A stretch of DNA of 48,438 nt from Hyphomicrobiaceae bacterium (GTDB taxonomy: Bacteria > Pseudomonadota > Alphaproteobacteria > Rhizobiales > Methyloligellaceae): the NCBI GenBank assembly GCA_028066055.1, contig JALCBY010000026.1, positions 1-48,438 on the forward strand. The letters run 5' to 3'. Positions 37,660-46,090 of this stretch are shown one piece after another (position 1 is the stretch's first letter; the number at the start of each line of letters is the position of its first letter). The position numbers and the translations under genes were made by a program. The notes under the pieces were generated by a model, which did no database searches, was not told the DNA's origin, and worked only from the letters and a program-made list of their open reading frames with translations.

Positions 37660-38514
37660 ATGCCTGTTGACGGGAAAAACAAGTTGATGACCTGGAAATT
37701 TTCACAGATCATACTGGTTCTCGCCATTCTCGATTTTGGCGTTACAACCGCATTTTCCAGCGAAACGAACATCGATGTCCGGCTCAAAAATGTCATTGCC
37801 GGCGATCACCGCACGCCCCGATACGCCGCCCGCGACAACTATCGCAATCCTTATGAAACGCTTACCTTTCTCGGCCTCAAACCGGACATGACAGTCGTTG
37901 AAATTTGGCCCGGCGGCGGCTGGTACACGGAAATACTCGCGCCTTACCTGAAGGGGCGTGGAAAGTATTACGCGGCACACCGCAACCGCGACACGAAGGA
38001 CGCCCGCATCCAGAAATTCATCAAACGCTATGACGAGAAACTCGCCGCACGGCCCGATATGTATGGCGAGGTTATCGTGGCCGAGCTTTCGCGCAATAAG
38101 ACGGCGATCGCACCGCCGGGGACGGCGGATATGGTGCTCACATTCCGCAACGTCCACAACTGGATGAAATTCGGTTTCGACGAGACAATCTTTGACGCCA
38201 TGTTCGAGGCTCTCAAACCCGGTGGCATTCTCGGCGTGGTCGAACATCGCGCCGACCCGGAGGAATTTCCCGACCCGCAGGCCCTTTCCGGTTATGTCCA
38301 CGAAGAACAGGTCATCGAACGTGCAGAAGCAGCCGGTTTCAAGCTGGTCGCCAGGTCGGAAGTGAATGCCAATCCGAAGGACACCCGCAACCATCCCGAA
38401 GGCGTGTGGACGCTGCCGCCCAGTCTGAGGCTGAAGGACAAGGATCGCGAAAAATATCTCGGCATCGGCGAAAGCGACCGCATGACGCTGAAATTCGTCA
38501 AGCCCACGGACTAG
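37660..38514 (+). CDS. Exported class I methyltransferase-like protein
   Basis: This 284-residue protein has a Rossmann methyltransferase fold of the COG4798 type. Landmarks are MTVVEIWPGGGWYTEILAPY (a motif I variant), TADMVLTFRNVHNWMKFG, and LKPGGILGVVEHRADPEE. Before it lies a hydrophobic N-terminal segment (FSQIILVLAILDFGVTTAFS) with typical signal-peptide features, so export across the inner membrane is likely. A methyltransferase outside the cytoplasm would need a source of SAM, so its activity is doubtful; it may bind a ligand instead. AGGGATCG before the ATG at 37660 supports this start. It is divergent from the DUF4399 gene. Confidence 0.82.
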   Translation: MPVDGKNKLMTWKFSQIILVLAILDFGVTTAFSSETNIDVRLKNVIAGDHRTPRYAARDNYRNPYETLTFLGLKPDMTVVEIWPGGGWYTEILAPYLKGRGKYYAAHRNRDTKDARIQKFIKRYDEKLAARPDMYGEVIVAELSRNKTAIAPPGTADMVLTFRNVHNWMKFGFDETIFDAMFEALKPGGILGVVEHRADPEEFPDPQALSGYVHEEQVIERAEAAGFKLVARSEVNANPKDTRNHPEGVWTLPPSLRLKDKDREKYLGIGESDRMTLKFVKPTD

Positions 38515-38648
38515 GGGCCATCCGGCCGACTGAAGCCCCCATGTGAGATGGCTGAGACATCATATCTATCATGTCTGGATTTGGGCAAAATCAGCCGGTA
38601 GGTTGTCCCCGATTCGATTGATTGCCACGTAGAACATTACAGCACGAC

Positions 38649-39239
38649 ATGACCATGCCCCCGTATCGCCTTGTACCGTTCATCGGTCTCTTCCTGCTGA
38701 TGATTTGCGCCGCTCCGGACACAGCCCGCGCCGACCGCCCCGCGGCTTTCATGAAGCAGGCTGGTTTGCAACTGATGGCGGCGGCCCGGTCCCGGTCGCA
38801 CTCGATGATGACGGCCGTCATTCAACGCTATTCGGATCTTCCCGGCATCGGCCTGTTCTCGCTCGGCTCCTATCATACGCATCTGCCTCGCAACCGCCGC
38901 AGCGCTTACTACGAGAGCGTCGCCCGGTTCATGGCGCGTTATTTCATCGATCAGGCCGGTAAGTTTCAGGTCGCCAAATTCCAGGTGGTCAAGCAAAGTA
39001 CGAAAACGAAGTGGGGCTTCAAGGTCGACAGTCAGGTCACACTGACCAATGGGGAAATCCACCGGCTTCGCTGGGACGTGGTCCCGCGCTCGGGCAGCTA
39101 CAAGGTGCGCGACGTTTCGATCGTCGGCGTCTGGATCACACCGATCTCTATGGTGAGCCAGCAGAAAAACCTGTTCGTGGACTATATCCGCGACAATGAC
39201 GGCAAGATCTCGGCTCTCCTCTGGGCGCTCGAGAACTGA
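38649..39239 (+). CDS. Second MlaC-like exported protein
   Basis: The 196-residue protein has a signal peptide at the start (LVPFIGLFLLMICAAPDTAR). It shows the same pattern as the MlaC-like protein at 12871: GLFSLGSYHTHLPR, YYESVARFMARYFI, and a C-terminal VWITPISMVSQQKNLFVDYI followed by RDNDGKI. MlaC carries phospholipids between membranes in the periplasm. No Mla transport genes are next to it, so it is a second orphan. The ATG at 38649 follows a TTG in-frame start at 38622 that looks less good. It meets the EttA gene nose to nose with only three bases between stops. The shared role of the two orphans is unknown. Confidence 0.82.
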   Translation: MTMPPYRLVPFIGLFLLMICAAPDTARADRPAAFMKQAGLQLMAAARSRSHSMMTAVIQRYSDLPGIGLFSLGSYHTHLPRNRRSAYYESVARFMARYFIDQAGKFQVAKFQVVKQSTKTKWGFKVDSQVTLTNGEIHRLRWDVVPRSGSYKVRDVSIVGVWITPISMVSQQKNLFVDYIRDNDGKISALLWALEN

Positions 39240-39242
39240 CCC

Positions 39243-40898
39243 TTACCGGCTGAACCGCTTGTATTTGATGCGTTTCGGGACGATTGAATCATCGCCGAGG
39301 CGGCGCTTCTTGTCTTCCTCATAGTCGGCGAAATTGCCCTCGAACCATTCCACGTGGCTATCGCCCTCAAAGGCCAGCATGTGCGTGGCGATGCGGTCGA
39401 GGAAGAAGCGATCATGGCTGATGACCACCGCGCAACCGGCGAAATCTTCCAGCGCGGCTTCGAGGGCTGAAAGCGTTTCGGTGTCGAGATCGTTCGTCGG
39501 TTCGTCGAGCAGGAGCAGATTGGCGCCCGATTTCAGCATGTTTGCCAGATGCACGCGGTTGCGTTCGCCACCGGAGAGATTTCCGACTTTCTGTTGCTGA
39601 TCACCGCCTTTGAAGTTGAACCAGCTCACATATGCGCGCGACTGCACCTCGCGGGGCCCGAGCTCGATGATATCGTTGCCACCGGAGATCTCCTCCCACA
39701 CGGTCTTGGAATCATCGAGTGCATCGCGGCTCTGATCCACATAGCCGAGCTTGACCGTATCGCCGATGCGAATGTCGCCGCCATCAGGCTGTTCTTCGCC
39801 CGTAATCATGCGGAACAGCGTGGTCTTGCCCGCACCGTTTGGACCAATGATGCCGACGATGCCGCCGGGCGGCAGCTTGAAGTTCAGATCCTCGATCAGC
39901 AAGCGGTCATCGAACCCCTTGTTGAGGCCCTCCGCCTCGATCACCAGATCTCCGAGCCGGGGACCGGGCGGGATCTGGATTTGGGCCTTGCGCCGTTCCT
40001 GCTTGCCCGCCTGCTCCAGCAGCTCGTCATAGGCACGGTAGCGCGCTTTCGATTTCGCCTGCCGGGCACGCGGCGAGGCCTGAATCCATTCAAGCTCGCG
40101 CGCCAGAGTTTTCTGCCGCGCGTCTTCCTCGCGCTGTTCCTGAGCGAGCCGCTTCGCCTTCTGCTGCAACCAGGATGAGTAGTTCCCTTCATACGGGATG
40201 CCCTGCCCCCGATCGATTTCGAGCGTCCATCCGGTGATGTTATCGAGGAAATAACGGTCGTGGGTCACCATGATCACGCAACCCGGATAGGCCTGCAGGT
40301 GCCCCTCAAGCCAGGCAACCGTTTCCGCGTCGAGATGGTTGGTTGGTTCGTCGAGCAACAGAATATCGGGCTGCGACAGCAGCAGCCGGCAGAGTGCCAC
40401 GCGGCGGCGCTCACCGCCGGACAGCTTCGTGACGTCCGCATCGCCCTCCGGACAGCGCAGCGCATCCATAGCCATCTCGACCTTGGAATCGAGATCCCAC
40501 AGGTCCTGTGCCTCGATCTTGTCCTGAAGTTCGGCCATCTCTTCCGCCGTCTCGTCGGAATAGTTCATGGCCAGCTCATTGTAGCGGTCGAGCATGGCTT
40601 TCTTTTCGCCGACGCCCTCCATCACATTGCCTGTCACATCTTTCGACGCATCGAGCTCCGGCTCCTGCGGCAGGTAGCCGACGCGCACGCCTTCGGCCGC
40701 CCATGCCTCACCGGTGAACTCCGTGTCGATGCCCGCCATGATTTTCATCAGCGTCGACTTGCCCGCACCGTTGACGCCGACGACACCAATCTTGGCATCG
40801 GGAAGAAAGGCAAGCGTGATGTTCTTGAGCACCTGCTTGCTGGGCCCGTAGCTCTTGGAGAGCCGGTTCATCACGTAGACATATTGCGGCGTGGCCAT
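39243..40898 (-). CDS. ettA: Energy-dependent translational throttle protein EttA
   Basis: This 551-residue ABC-F protein has two ATP-binding domains and no membrane segment. Walker A motifs are GVNGAGKS (residues 41-48) and GPNGAGKT in the second half, and each domain has its own LSGGER signature. The Walker B regions are [11 protein letters not shown] and [11 protein letters not shown]. The linker between the domains ([20 protein letters not shown]) is of the EttA type that reaches into the ribosome. EttA binds the ribosomal E site and adjusts early elongation according to ATP level. Length and order match EttA of other Gram-negative bacteria closely. AGGATACG lies before the ATG. Confidence 0.96.
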   Translation of the reverse strand: MATPQYVYVMNRLSKSYGPSKQVLKNITLAFLPDAKIGVVGVNGAGKSTLMKIMAGIDTEFTGEAWAAEGVRVGYLPQEPELDASKDVTGNVMEGVGEKKAMLDRYNELAMNYSDETAEEMAELQDKIEAQDLWDLDSKVEMAMDALRCPEGDADVTKLSGGERRRVALCRLLLSQPDILLLDEPTNHLDAETVAWLEGHLQAYPGCVIMVTHDRYFLDNITGWTLEIDRGQGIPYEGNYSSWLQQKAKRLAQEQREEDARQKTLARELEWIQASPRARQAKSKARYRAYDELLEQAGKQERRKAQIQIPPGPRLGDLVIEAEGLNKGFDDRLLIEDLNFKLPPGGIVGIIGPNGAGKTTLFRMITGEEQPDGGDIRIGDTVKLGYVDQSRDALDDSKTVWEEISGGNDIIELGPREVQSRAYVSWFNFKGGDQQQKVGNLSGGERNRVHLANMLKSGANLLLLDEPTNDLDTETLSALEAALEDFAGCAVVISHDRFFLDRIATHMLAFEGDSHVEWFEGNFADYEEDKKRRLGDDSIVPKRIKYKRFSR

Positions 40899-40973
40899 AG
40901 CGTATCCTGGTTCGAAAATTCGGGAGATCTCGCGGGCCTTCTAGCCAATCGGCCCGTGCGCCGCAAGCCATCG

Positions 40974-41651
40974 CTATCCGAACGGCACACCGGTGAAGAA
41001 ATATCGCCCGAGCCCCACGGTGAAGATGAGATTTCCATAAAGCGCATGTTCAAGGCAGACGCCCCAGAAGGAGCGGTATGTGAAATAGCGATAGGCGAAA
41101 ATCAGTCCGCCGGCAAAGCTGACGAATATCGTGACCCAGCTCTCGAAAATCAGGTGGCTGTATGCGAACAGGACCGCGTTCACGACAATTGCGAAGATAA
41201 AATTGCCACGGAAGAGTTTCAGGTAGCGATGCGCGAAAAGCACCCGGAACATGATCTCCTGGGCCGTGACCGATACCAGCGGATAGAGCGCCATCACCGC
41301 CAGCCACAAACTGGGCTCACGGCGTGGAAATCCGAAGAACTGCGCGGGGTGGAGAAAATAGGCGATGCCCACGATCACGCTTCCCAACACGACAAAGAGT
41401 GAGGCAATGCTCGAAAGCTCGGCCCGTACGACGGGCGTGAAGAAAAGGTCACGCCAGCGAAATGTCCGGTCGAGACTGAGCACAAGGACGAAGGCCATGA
41501 ACACGGGTCCCAGCACGCCGAGCAACGGAACGCCTACCTCATACACCAGCGCGTAGGCGCCAAGCGGCGCCACTACGTAGATAGCTATCATCTCGATGAT
41601 CAGCCGGAGATGCGACGGCTGACTCGATCTAGCATGAGCCCGGTCCTGCAT
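40974..41651 (-). CDS. CPBP-family intramembrane protease-like protein
   Basis: The 225-residue membrane protein has about six hydrophobic helices and the CPBP (CAAX protease and bacteriocin-processing) motifs. The first is usually E-E-x-x-x-R; here it reads VTAQEIMFR, with Gln in place of the first Glu. The other two blocks are FAYSHLIF and LEHALYGN, with their histidines intact. The loss of one Glu may reduce activity, but variants exist among working members. The start at 41651 (MQDRAHARSS) is chosen over an unconserved extension to 41726. No substrate or regulator is near. Confidence 0.8.
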   Translation of the reverse strand: MQDRAHARSSQPSHLRLIIEMIAIYVVAPLGAYALVYEVGVPLLGVLGPVFMAFVLVLSLDRTFRWRDLFFTPVVRAELSSIASLFVVLGSVIVGIAYFLHPAQFFGFPRREPSLWLAVMALYPLVSVTAQEIMFRVLFAHRYLKLFRGNFIFAIVVNAVLFAYSHLIFESWVTIFVSFAGGLIFAYRYFTYRSFWGVCLEHALYGNLIFTVGLGRYFFTGVPFG

Positions 41652-41750
41652 GGAACCAAAGGTAGCGCCCGCGACGAAAAGCACCACCCCGGTCTCTCGA
41701 CCGGAGCGGTGCCCAAAGAAAACCACCTTCTCCGTCCTGCAGTCGGCTTG

Positions 41751-42776
41751 TCAGCCGCGGCGGCCATTGTTCCGGTTGACCCGGATTACGCGGCGCACAT
41801 TGTTACGCTTGACCTGCACCTTGCGCGCACCGGTGCGCTTGGCTTGGCTGTTGCGGATATTGTTGCGCTTCATCTGGCTCCGGGCGCCGTTGTGCTTGGC
41901 CCCTTTCCGCTTGGGGCGCTTCACGACTGTCTTGCCGCCCTGGCTGTGGACCTCAAATGTCTTGCCGTTGCGCTTGATCTTGCGGACCTTCTTCTTTTTG
42001 TCCAAGCTCACCGGGTTGCCCCAGACAGACTTGTCGCGCAAACCGCCATTGCCGGATTTTTTGCCCCGCTTCTTACGGTCCTTGATCCACTTCTTCGCCT
42101 TCTTCCACTTCTCTTTCCAATGATCGTGGTGGTGATCGTCACTGCAGTTTTCAAACTTCGAATTGCAGAGAGGCGGCTTGATATCTTCTTCCGTGATCGG
42201 CGAGGGGCGCTGGCCCGGATCGACCGGAACGGTCTCGTTGGGGCGGCGCGGCGGCGGCAGGGCGGAACTGCCGGACGGGCGCGAGCTGCTCGAAGACTCA
42301 CCGCGCGGAGGGGGAAGCGCTGAACTGCCAGAGGGGCGCGAATTGTTCGACGAAGTCTCGCGCGGGGGCGGCAGGGCCGAGCCTCCGTTCGTTGGACGGG
42401 CACTGCTCGACGACGAACTACGCGAAGGCGGCAGCGCAGAGCTCGGCCGGCCTGAGTTGCGAGTGGGCGGCAGCGCTGCGTTTCCACCCTGAACCGGTCG
42501 GCCCGTGACGCGGCGGCCTCGGCGCGGACCGGTCGGGGTGATCGAGCCGGTCATAGTGTCTCTAGCTTTTTCCCCGATCGCGCGTCCGGCACGCTCAAGG
42601 CCATCTGCGCCAATCTCCCAGACATCCTCTACAAAGCCGAAGGCGTCGCTAATACCAAACGCCTTAACATTCTGCGGGGCAGCAAGGCCGCCCGAAATCG
42701 TAAAAACGCCGGTCGCCACCATGGCGATACCGAGTTTGCGTGCAGCGCTGAGCGCCATATTGCTTTTAATGGTCAT
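41751..42776 (-). CDS. Low-complexity exported basic protein with proline-serine repeats
   Basis: I do not recognise this 341-residue protein. It has a signal-like N-terminus (LGIAMVATGVFTISGGLAAP) and then a region of five or so imperfect repeats of the form SSALPPPR with serine-rich spacers (residues about 105-180). That is followed by a short acidic and His-rich patch (NCSDDHHHDHWKEKWKK) and a long lysine/arginine-rich C-terminal half ending in a Lys-Arg-Asn-Asn-Arg-like repeat. Such proteins often bind polyanions or envelope polymers. A strong GGAGAG site precedes the ATG at 42776. The plus-strand frame over the same bases is a shadow. It is divergent from a TetR gene. Its composition is unlike that of its neighbours. 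Confidence 0.75.
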   Translation of the reverse strand: MTIKSNMALSAARKLGIAMVATGVFTISGGLAAPQNVKAFGISDAFGFVEDVWEIGADGLERAGRAIGEKARDTMTGSITPTGPRRGRRVTGRPVQGGNAALPPTRNSGRPSSALPPSRSSSSSSARPTNGGSALPPPRETSSNNSRPSGSSALPPPRGESSSSSRPSGSSALPPPRRPNETVPVDPGQRPSPITEEDIKPPLCNSKFENCSDDHHHDHWKEKWKKAKKWIKDRKKRGKKSGNGGLRDKSVWGNPVSLDKKKKVRKIKRNGKTFEVHSQGGKTVVKRPKRKGAKHNGARSQMKRNNIRNSQAKRTGARKVQVKRNNVRRVIRVNRNNGRRG

Positions 42777-42969
42777 GTCACTCTCCTGTCAGTTGAACTT
42801 TCAAGGTCTGTTCAAAACGGCGTGTGCCGTGGTTGCGACAGGAGATGGGGCGCGAGAACTGTTCCCCACACTGGACTTGAGGTCGGTGGGTTTCGTGTTT
42901 CTTTTGTGTAACAACTTCCGTTGGTTACTTGAAAAATTGGCGCCAGCGCTCATCTAGCGAGGAAACCTG

Positions 42970-43659
42970 ATGACGACTTCAACTGCACCCGCGGTCGGGA
43001 AAATGGACGCTGTTTTACAGATGACGAGGGATCACAAAGCCGTTGGACGCCCTCGGAAAGGGGAGATGCGGGAGACACTTCTTCAGCTTGCCGAGGAGGC
43101 GGCGCTGGAGAAAAGCTTCGCCAACATCTCGCTCGACGAGCTGGCCGCGGCTGCCGGCATTTCAAAAAGCGGCTTCCTGTATCACTTCAAGAGCAAGAAC
43201 GACCTCGGCCTTGCGCTCGTGCAGCGCTGCACCGAGCGGCAGATGACAATGCTGGACAACATGTTCCTTCGTGCCGACGATCTGCACAACGACCCTCTTC
43301 ACAGCTATCTCATCGCCATCAAGCTGTTTTCGGAGATGATCGAGAACGACGCCTCGTTCAATCACGGATTTCTCGTCAACGCCTATACATTCCAGGATCA
43401 GTATCACATCAAGGGCATCCGCGAGATCGGCCTCGGCCTGCTGGAGCGGAACCGCGGCGGAATCATTGCCAGGCTAAAACGCATCGCCAAAGTATATCCG
43501 CCGCGCGAGGATGTAGACATCATTGCCCTTGCCGAAATGACGCTTTCTATCGTGGAAGGCGGCATGATCATCTCAGCACTACTCGATGACCGCACCTATC
43601 TGCCACGTCAGCTGGACGTCTATCGGAACCTGATCGCGCGGAGTTTCTCCCAACCGTAG
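42970..43659 (+). CDS. TetR-family regulator
   Basis: The 229-residue protein has a leading disordered stretch of about 25 residues, then a TetR-type helix-turn-helix: ETLLQLAEEAALEKSFANIS, LDELAAAAGISKSGFLYHFK. The C-terminal domain is all helical with no strongly recognisable signature. GAGG lies just before the ATG at 42970. The gene is divergent from the low-complexity basic protein gene, so it might control that one. A 12-base perfect palindrome and a small Cys/His gene lie just downstream. The ligand is unknown. Confidence 0.88.
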   Translation: MTTSTAPAVGKMDAVLQMTRDHKAVGRPRKGEMRETLLQLAEEAALEKSFANISLDELAAAAGISKSGFLYHFKSKNDLGLALVQRCTERQMTMLDNMFLRADDLHNDPLHSYLIAIKLFSEMIENDASFNHGFLVNAYTFQDQYHIKGIREIGLGLLERNRGGIIARLKRIAKVYPPREDVDIIALAEMTLSIVEGGMIISALLDDRTYLPRQLDVYRNLIARSFSQP

Positions 43660-43671
43660 CGGACCGACCGT

Positions 43672-43683
43672 TGCCAATTGGCA
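43672..43683. promoter_or_regulatory. Twelve-base palindrome after TetR gene
   Basis: TGCCAATTGGCA is a perfect twelve-base palindrome, 13 bases after the TetR stop codon and 78 bases before the small gene at 43761. It could be an operator for that small gene. There is no T-run, so it is not a terminator. Confidence 0.4.
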
Positions 43684-43760
43684 CGAAAGGCACTTGCGCA
43701 ATCGCGCGAAGCACTTCAAGCTCGGAACATTCCTATCAACAACCGAAAGGAGGTGATCCA

Positions 43761-43832
43761 GTGTCTCATTGTCATCATTCGCGAGAGTATCTCGCGCGGA
43801 CCTGGAATCTCGCCTCTGCCGAGATTCACTAG
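43761..43832 (+). CDS. Very small Cys/His-rich peptide gene with perfect Shine-Dalgarno
   Basis: The frame runs from GTG (43761) to TAG (43832), 23 residues, beginning MSHCHHSREYLARTWNLA. The first six residues hold one Cys and three His, a possible metal or haem contact. The ribosome binding site is AAAGGAGGTGATCC (43746-43759), complementary to the full anti-Shine-Dalgarno end of 16S RNA over fourteen bases, and AGGAGG sits seven bases before the GTG. That is unusually strong. A good terminator follows at 43888. The gene lies between TetR and ELM1 and has its own upstream sequence with a palindrome. A small regulatory RNA rather than a peptide is possible. Confidence 0.5.
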   Translation: MSHCHHSREYLARTWNLASAEIH

Positions 43833-43887
43833 CACTCCTGTTTCAGCTCAAGCGGTCCGTTAGAAGACTTTCGTGAAGCAGACAATG

Positions 43888-43927
43888 GAAGGGCTGAACC
43901 GGGTTCCGGGGCAGCCCTTCTTGTTTG
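43888..43927 (+). terminator. Terminator of the small Cys/His gene
   Basis: GAAGGGCTG and CAGCCCTTC form a perfect nine-base stem with a GGTTCCGG-containing loop. TTGTTTGT follows directly. It lies 56 bases after the small gene's stop codon and also faces the ELM1 gene, which ends at 43945 on the opposite strand. Confidence 0.75.
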
Positions 43928-43944
43928 TGGGAAGGCTTTCAGCT

Positions 43945-44976
43945 TCAGAACAGGGCGGGCAACCGAGCCTTCAAATCGCCGGCAAGTGTATCGAGCGGAT
44001 TTTCCCGGAGCGGTTTGATCTGGGAAAGCGCCTCACCGAAACGCTCCGGCGTCAGTCCGGCAATGGGCAGGAACCGGCACCAGTCGTTGGCCAGCATCAT
44101 GGCACGATAGTCCGCCTCTTCGGCCTTGAAGGAATGGCGGTTCGGCGACACGCCGACAACCGGCAGCCGCGCCCAGATGCTTTCCGAGATCATCGTGCTG
44201 GAGTCCTCCGAACACAGGATCGCATCGGCCCGTGAAAAAATCTTCTCCAGCGTTCCCGGCCCCGCGAACCTGTAGTCGACAAAGTCGAGGACCGTGTCCT
44301 TGTCCTTGGCAAGTTCGAACGCGGCCTCGGCAATTTCGGGAGGAGTGCGCCGCGATGTGGAAACGAGCCACCGCGTGCCCCAAGCCCGCGACACGGCGCG
44401 CGCAAAATCAAACAACTCAGACCATTCCTGCGCGGTGTATTTGAAGAGCCCGGAATCCCCACCGACCAGCAGGCCGCAGATCTTCGGCAACCGGTCAGGT
44501 GTAAAGGTCGGCACACGATTCGGCCGTCCCAGCGCATCCGGGTCCAGTGCGGAAGGCTTCAGCGTGACCAGATGCCGGTCCTGCCCCTGATGGCGATCAT
44601 AGGAGCTCACGATCAGCGAGAAGTTCTCTGAATCGACGCCGCGCCTCGACCCGATGAAAATGTTCTCCGTACCGAGCAGCCGCGCCGCCGCGACGTTGGG
44701 GGGGAGCGTTTCACCACCCGACGAGATCACCAGGTCAGCCGGTTGCAGCGTGGCAGGATCAAGCCCGTAACCGATCCGCAGCAAATGGGCCGGCGAGACG
44801 GCGCGGGATGCGCAAAGCGTGCGCAGGGTCCGCCCGGGTATCATCCAGCGGCGCGCGATCACGACCTTCTGTTCGTCGACTGCACGCCGCCGCGAAATCG
44901 CCGCGATAACGCCGTCCGCCAGATGATAATGCCCCGGCCGGTCATCAGAAAGATGAAGGATGCGCAATGAATTCAT
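43945..44976 (-). CDS. ELM1/GtrOC1-like protein
   Basis: The 343-residue protein resembles the mitochondrial fission ELM1 family of plants and its bacterial relatives, which share a nucleotide-sugar glycosyltransferase-like fold. Landmarks are LRILHLSDDRPGHYHLADGV at the start, LVISSGGETLPPNVAAARLL, IFIGSRRG, GLLVGGDSGLFKY, and ILCSEDSSTMISESIWARLP. The GGET and SSTMISE blocks look like sugar-nucleotide binding regions of GT-B enzymes. The start at 44976 (MNSLRILHLS) is preferred to an unconserved extension. It lies upstream of a pair of DMT transporters on the same strand, with about 100 bases between. Its substrate is unknown. In the cell it could act in envelope sugar metabolism. Confidence 0.85.
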   Translation of the reverse strand: MNSLRILHLSDDRPGHYHLADGVIAAISRRRAVDEQKVVIARRWMIPGRTLRTLCASRAVSPAHLLRIGYGLDPATLQPADLVISSGGETLPPNVAAARLLGTENIFIGSRRGVDSENFSLIVSSYDRHQGQDRHLVTLKPSALDPDALGRPNRVPTFTPDRLPKICGLLVGGDSGLFKYTAQEWSELFDFARAVSRAWGTRWLVSTSRRTPPEIAEAAFELAKDKDTVLDFVDYRFAGPGTLEKIFSRADAILCSEDSSTMISESIWARLPVVGVSPNRHSFKAEEADYRAMMLANDWCRFLPIAGLTPERFGEALSQIKPLRENPLDTLAGDLKARLPALF

Positions 44977-45079
44977 GAGCTTAGCGCTTTTTGCTAAAAT
45001 CGGTGGCGGCAGGCGCCGCGGGCCCGGTTCATACCGCATTCACGCGCGCCGACAAACGGACAAATCGCCTCGTGGTTAG

Positions 45080-45955
45080 TCAGCTTTTCTCCTTTACCGC
45101 CGCCTCGCGGCGGAACAGATAGAGCCCAGCGAGTGTAATGATGGCCGCACCACCGAGCGTCCAAACGGTCGGAAACACGTTCCAGAGGAAGAAGTCGACC
45201 GCGACGCCCCAGACGATGGCGGTGTAGTTGAAGGGCGTAACGATGGAGGCTTCGCCGATGCGCAGTGCGTGGGCGATGAGCAGTTGCCCTGCGGCGCCGA
45301 ACACAGCGGCCGCCACGAAGAGAATCCAGAGATCGCTCGGTGGTGTCTTCCATACCCAGGGCTGGGCGGCGCCCGCAATCAGCGTGCCGAGCACCATGTA
45401 ATAGAAGGTGGTGGTGGCAGGGCTGTCGGTCCTCCCCAGTGTGCGCACGGTTAGGATGGTAACGGCCCACAGCAGCGTGCCGGCCACAACGACAAGGCCG
45501 GGTAACCCGATCTGCCCCACGGGGCCGAGCGCAACGATCACGCCGACGAAGCCGACGACAATTGCCGACCAGCGCCGCCAGCCGACGCTCTCTTTCAGGA
45601 TCGGCACGGCAAGGGCTGCGACGAACAGGGGCGTCGCCTGCGAGATGACCGTGACCTCGCCGATGGGGAGATGCTGCACGCCGTAAAAGTAACAGGTGAC
45701 GCCGGCGATGCCGGACAGGGAGCGCAGCAATTGCAGCCCCGGCCTCCGGGTCTTGAGTGACGCAATGCCGCCGTCGCGCATCACGAAGGGAAACAGCACA
45801 AAGGCGGCGATCAGGTTGCGGATGAAGGTGACCTGGACCGCGTTATATCCCGGACCGATCAGCTTCACACAAGCGTTCATCGCGACGAGCACCATGACAG
45901 CGATGATCATGATGGCGATCGCCAGGGCCGGCCTGTCCGTGTGCCGGTTGGTCAT
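45080..45955 (-). CDS. DMT/EamA transporter, copy 1 of tandem pair
   Basis: The 291-residue membrane protein has ten helices in two EamA repeats. It is very close to the next gene: both begin MTxRHTDRPALAIAIMIIAV and both end GAAIITxAGLYLFRREAAVK, with the same length and no visible gap; by eye about four in five residues agree. It is probably a small-molecule exporter or importer in the inner membrane. A GGCGGGACCCC region precedes the ATG at 45955. The two copies point the same way with about 135 bases between them, so they come from a recent tandem duplication. Sequence drift is mostly conservative (I/V, A/G). Confidence 0.93.
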   Translation of the reverse strand: MTNRHTDRPALAIAIMIIAVMVLVAMNACVKLIGPGYNAVQVTFIRNLIAAFVLFPFVMRDGGIASLKTRRPGLQLLRSLSGIAGVTCYFYGVQHLPIGEVTVISQATPLFVAALAVPILKESVGWRRWSAIVVGFVGVIVALGPVGQIGLPGLVVVAGTLLWAVTILTVRTLGRTDSPATTTFYYMVLGTLIAGAAQPWVWKTPPSDLWILFVAAAVFGAAGQLLIAHALRIGEASIVTPFNYTAIVWGVAVDFFLWNVFPTVWTLGGAAIITLAGLYLFRREAAVKEKS

Positions 45956-46090
45956 GGGGTCCCGCCTTGTCTCTGCGGCGGCACGGCAAGAAACGACCCG
46001 AATGCACAAAGCGCGTGCTGGCAGGTGCCAAGGATCAGAAAATGTCCTCCCCGCGGGTGCGGACAATTGAAGAAACCGCATCTCATCTCG

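Noticed and set aside
41751-42323. Plus-strand open frame with hydrophobic translation opposite the basic protein
   Set aside because: It mirrors the Lys/Arg and Pro codons of the minus-strand gene, which has a good ribosome binding site and signal peptide.
43745-43762. Fragment of 16S rRNA 3' end (AAAGGAGGTGATCCA)
   Set aside because: Only about fifteen bases match, in antisense orientation, and the flanks do not continue the rRNA; a strong Shine-Dalgarno is the simpler reading.
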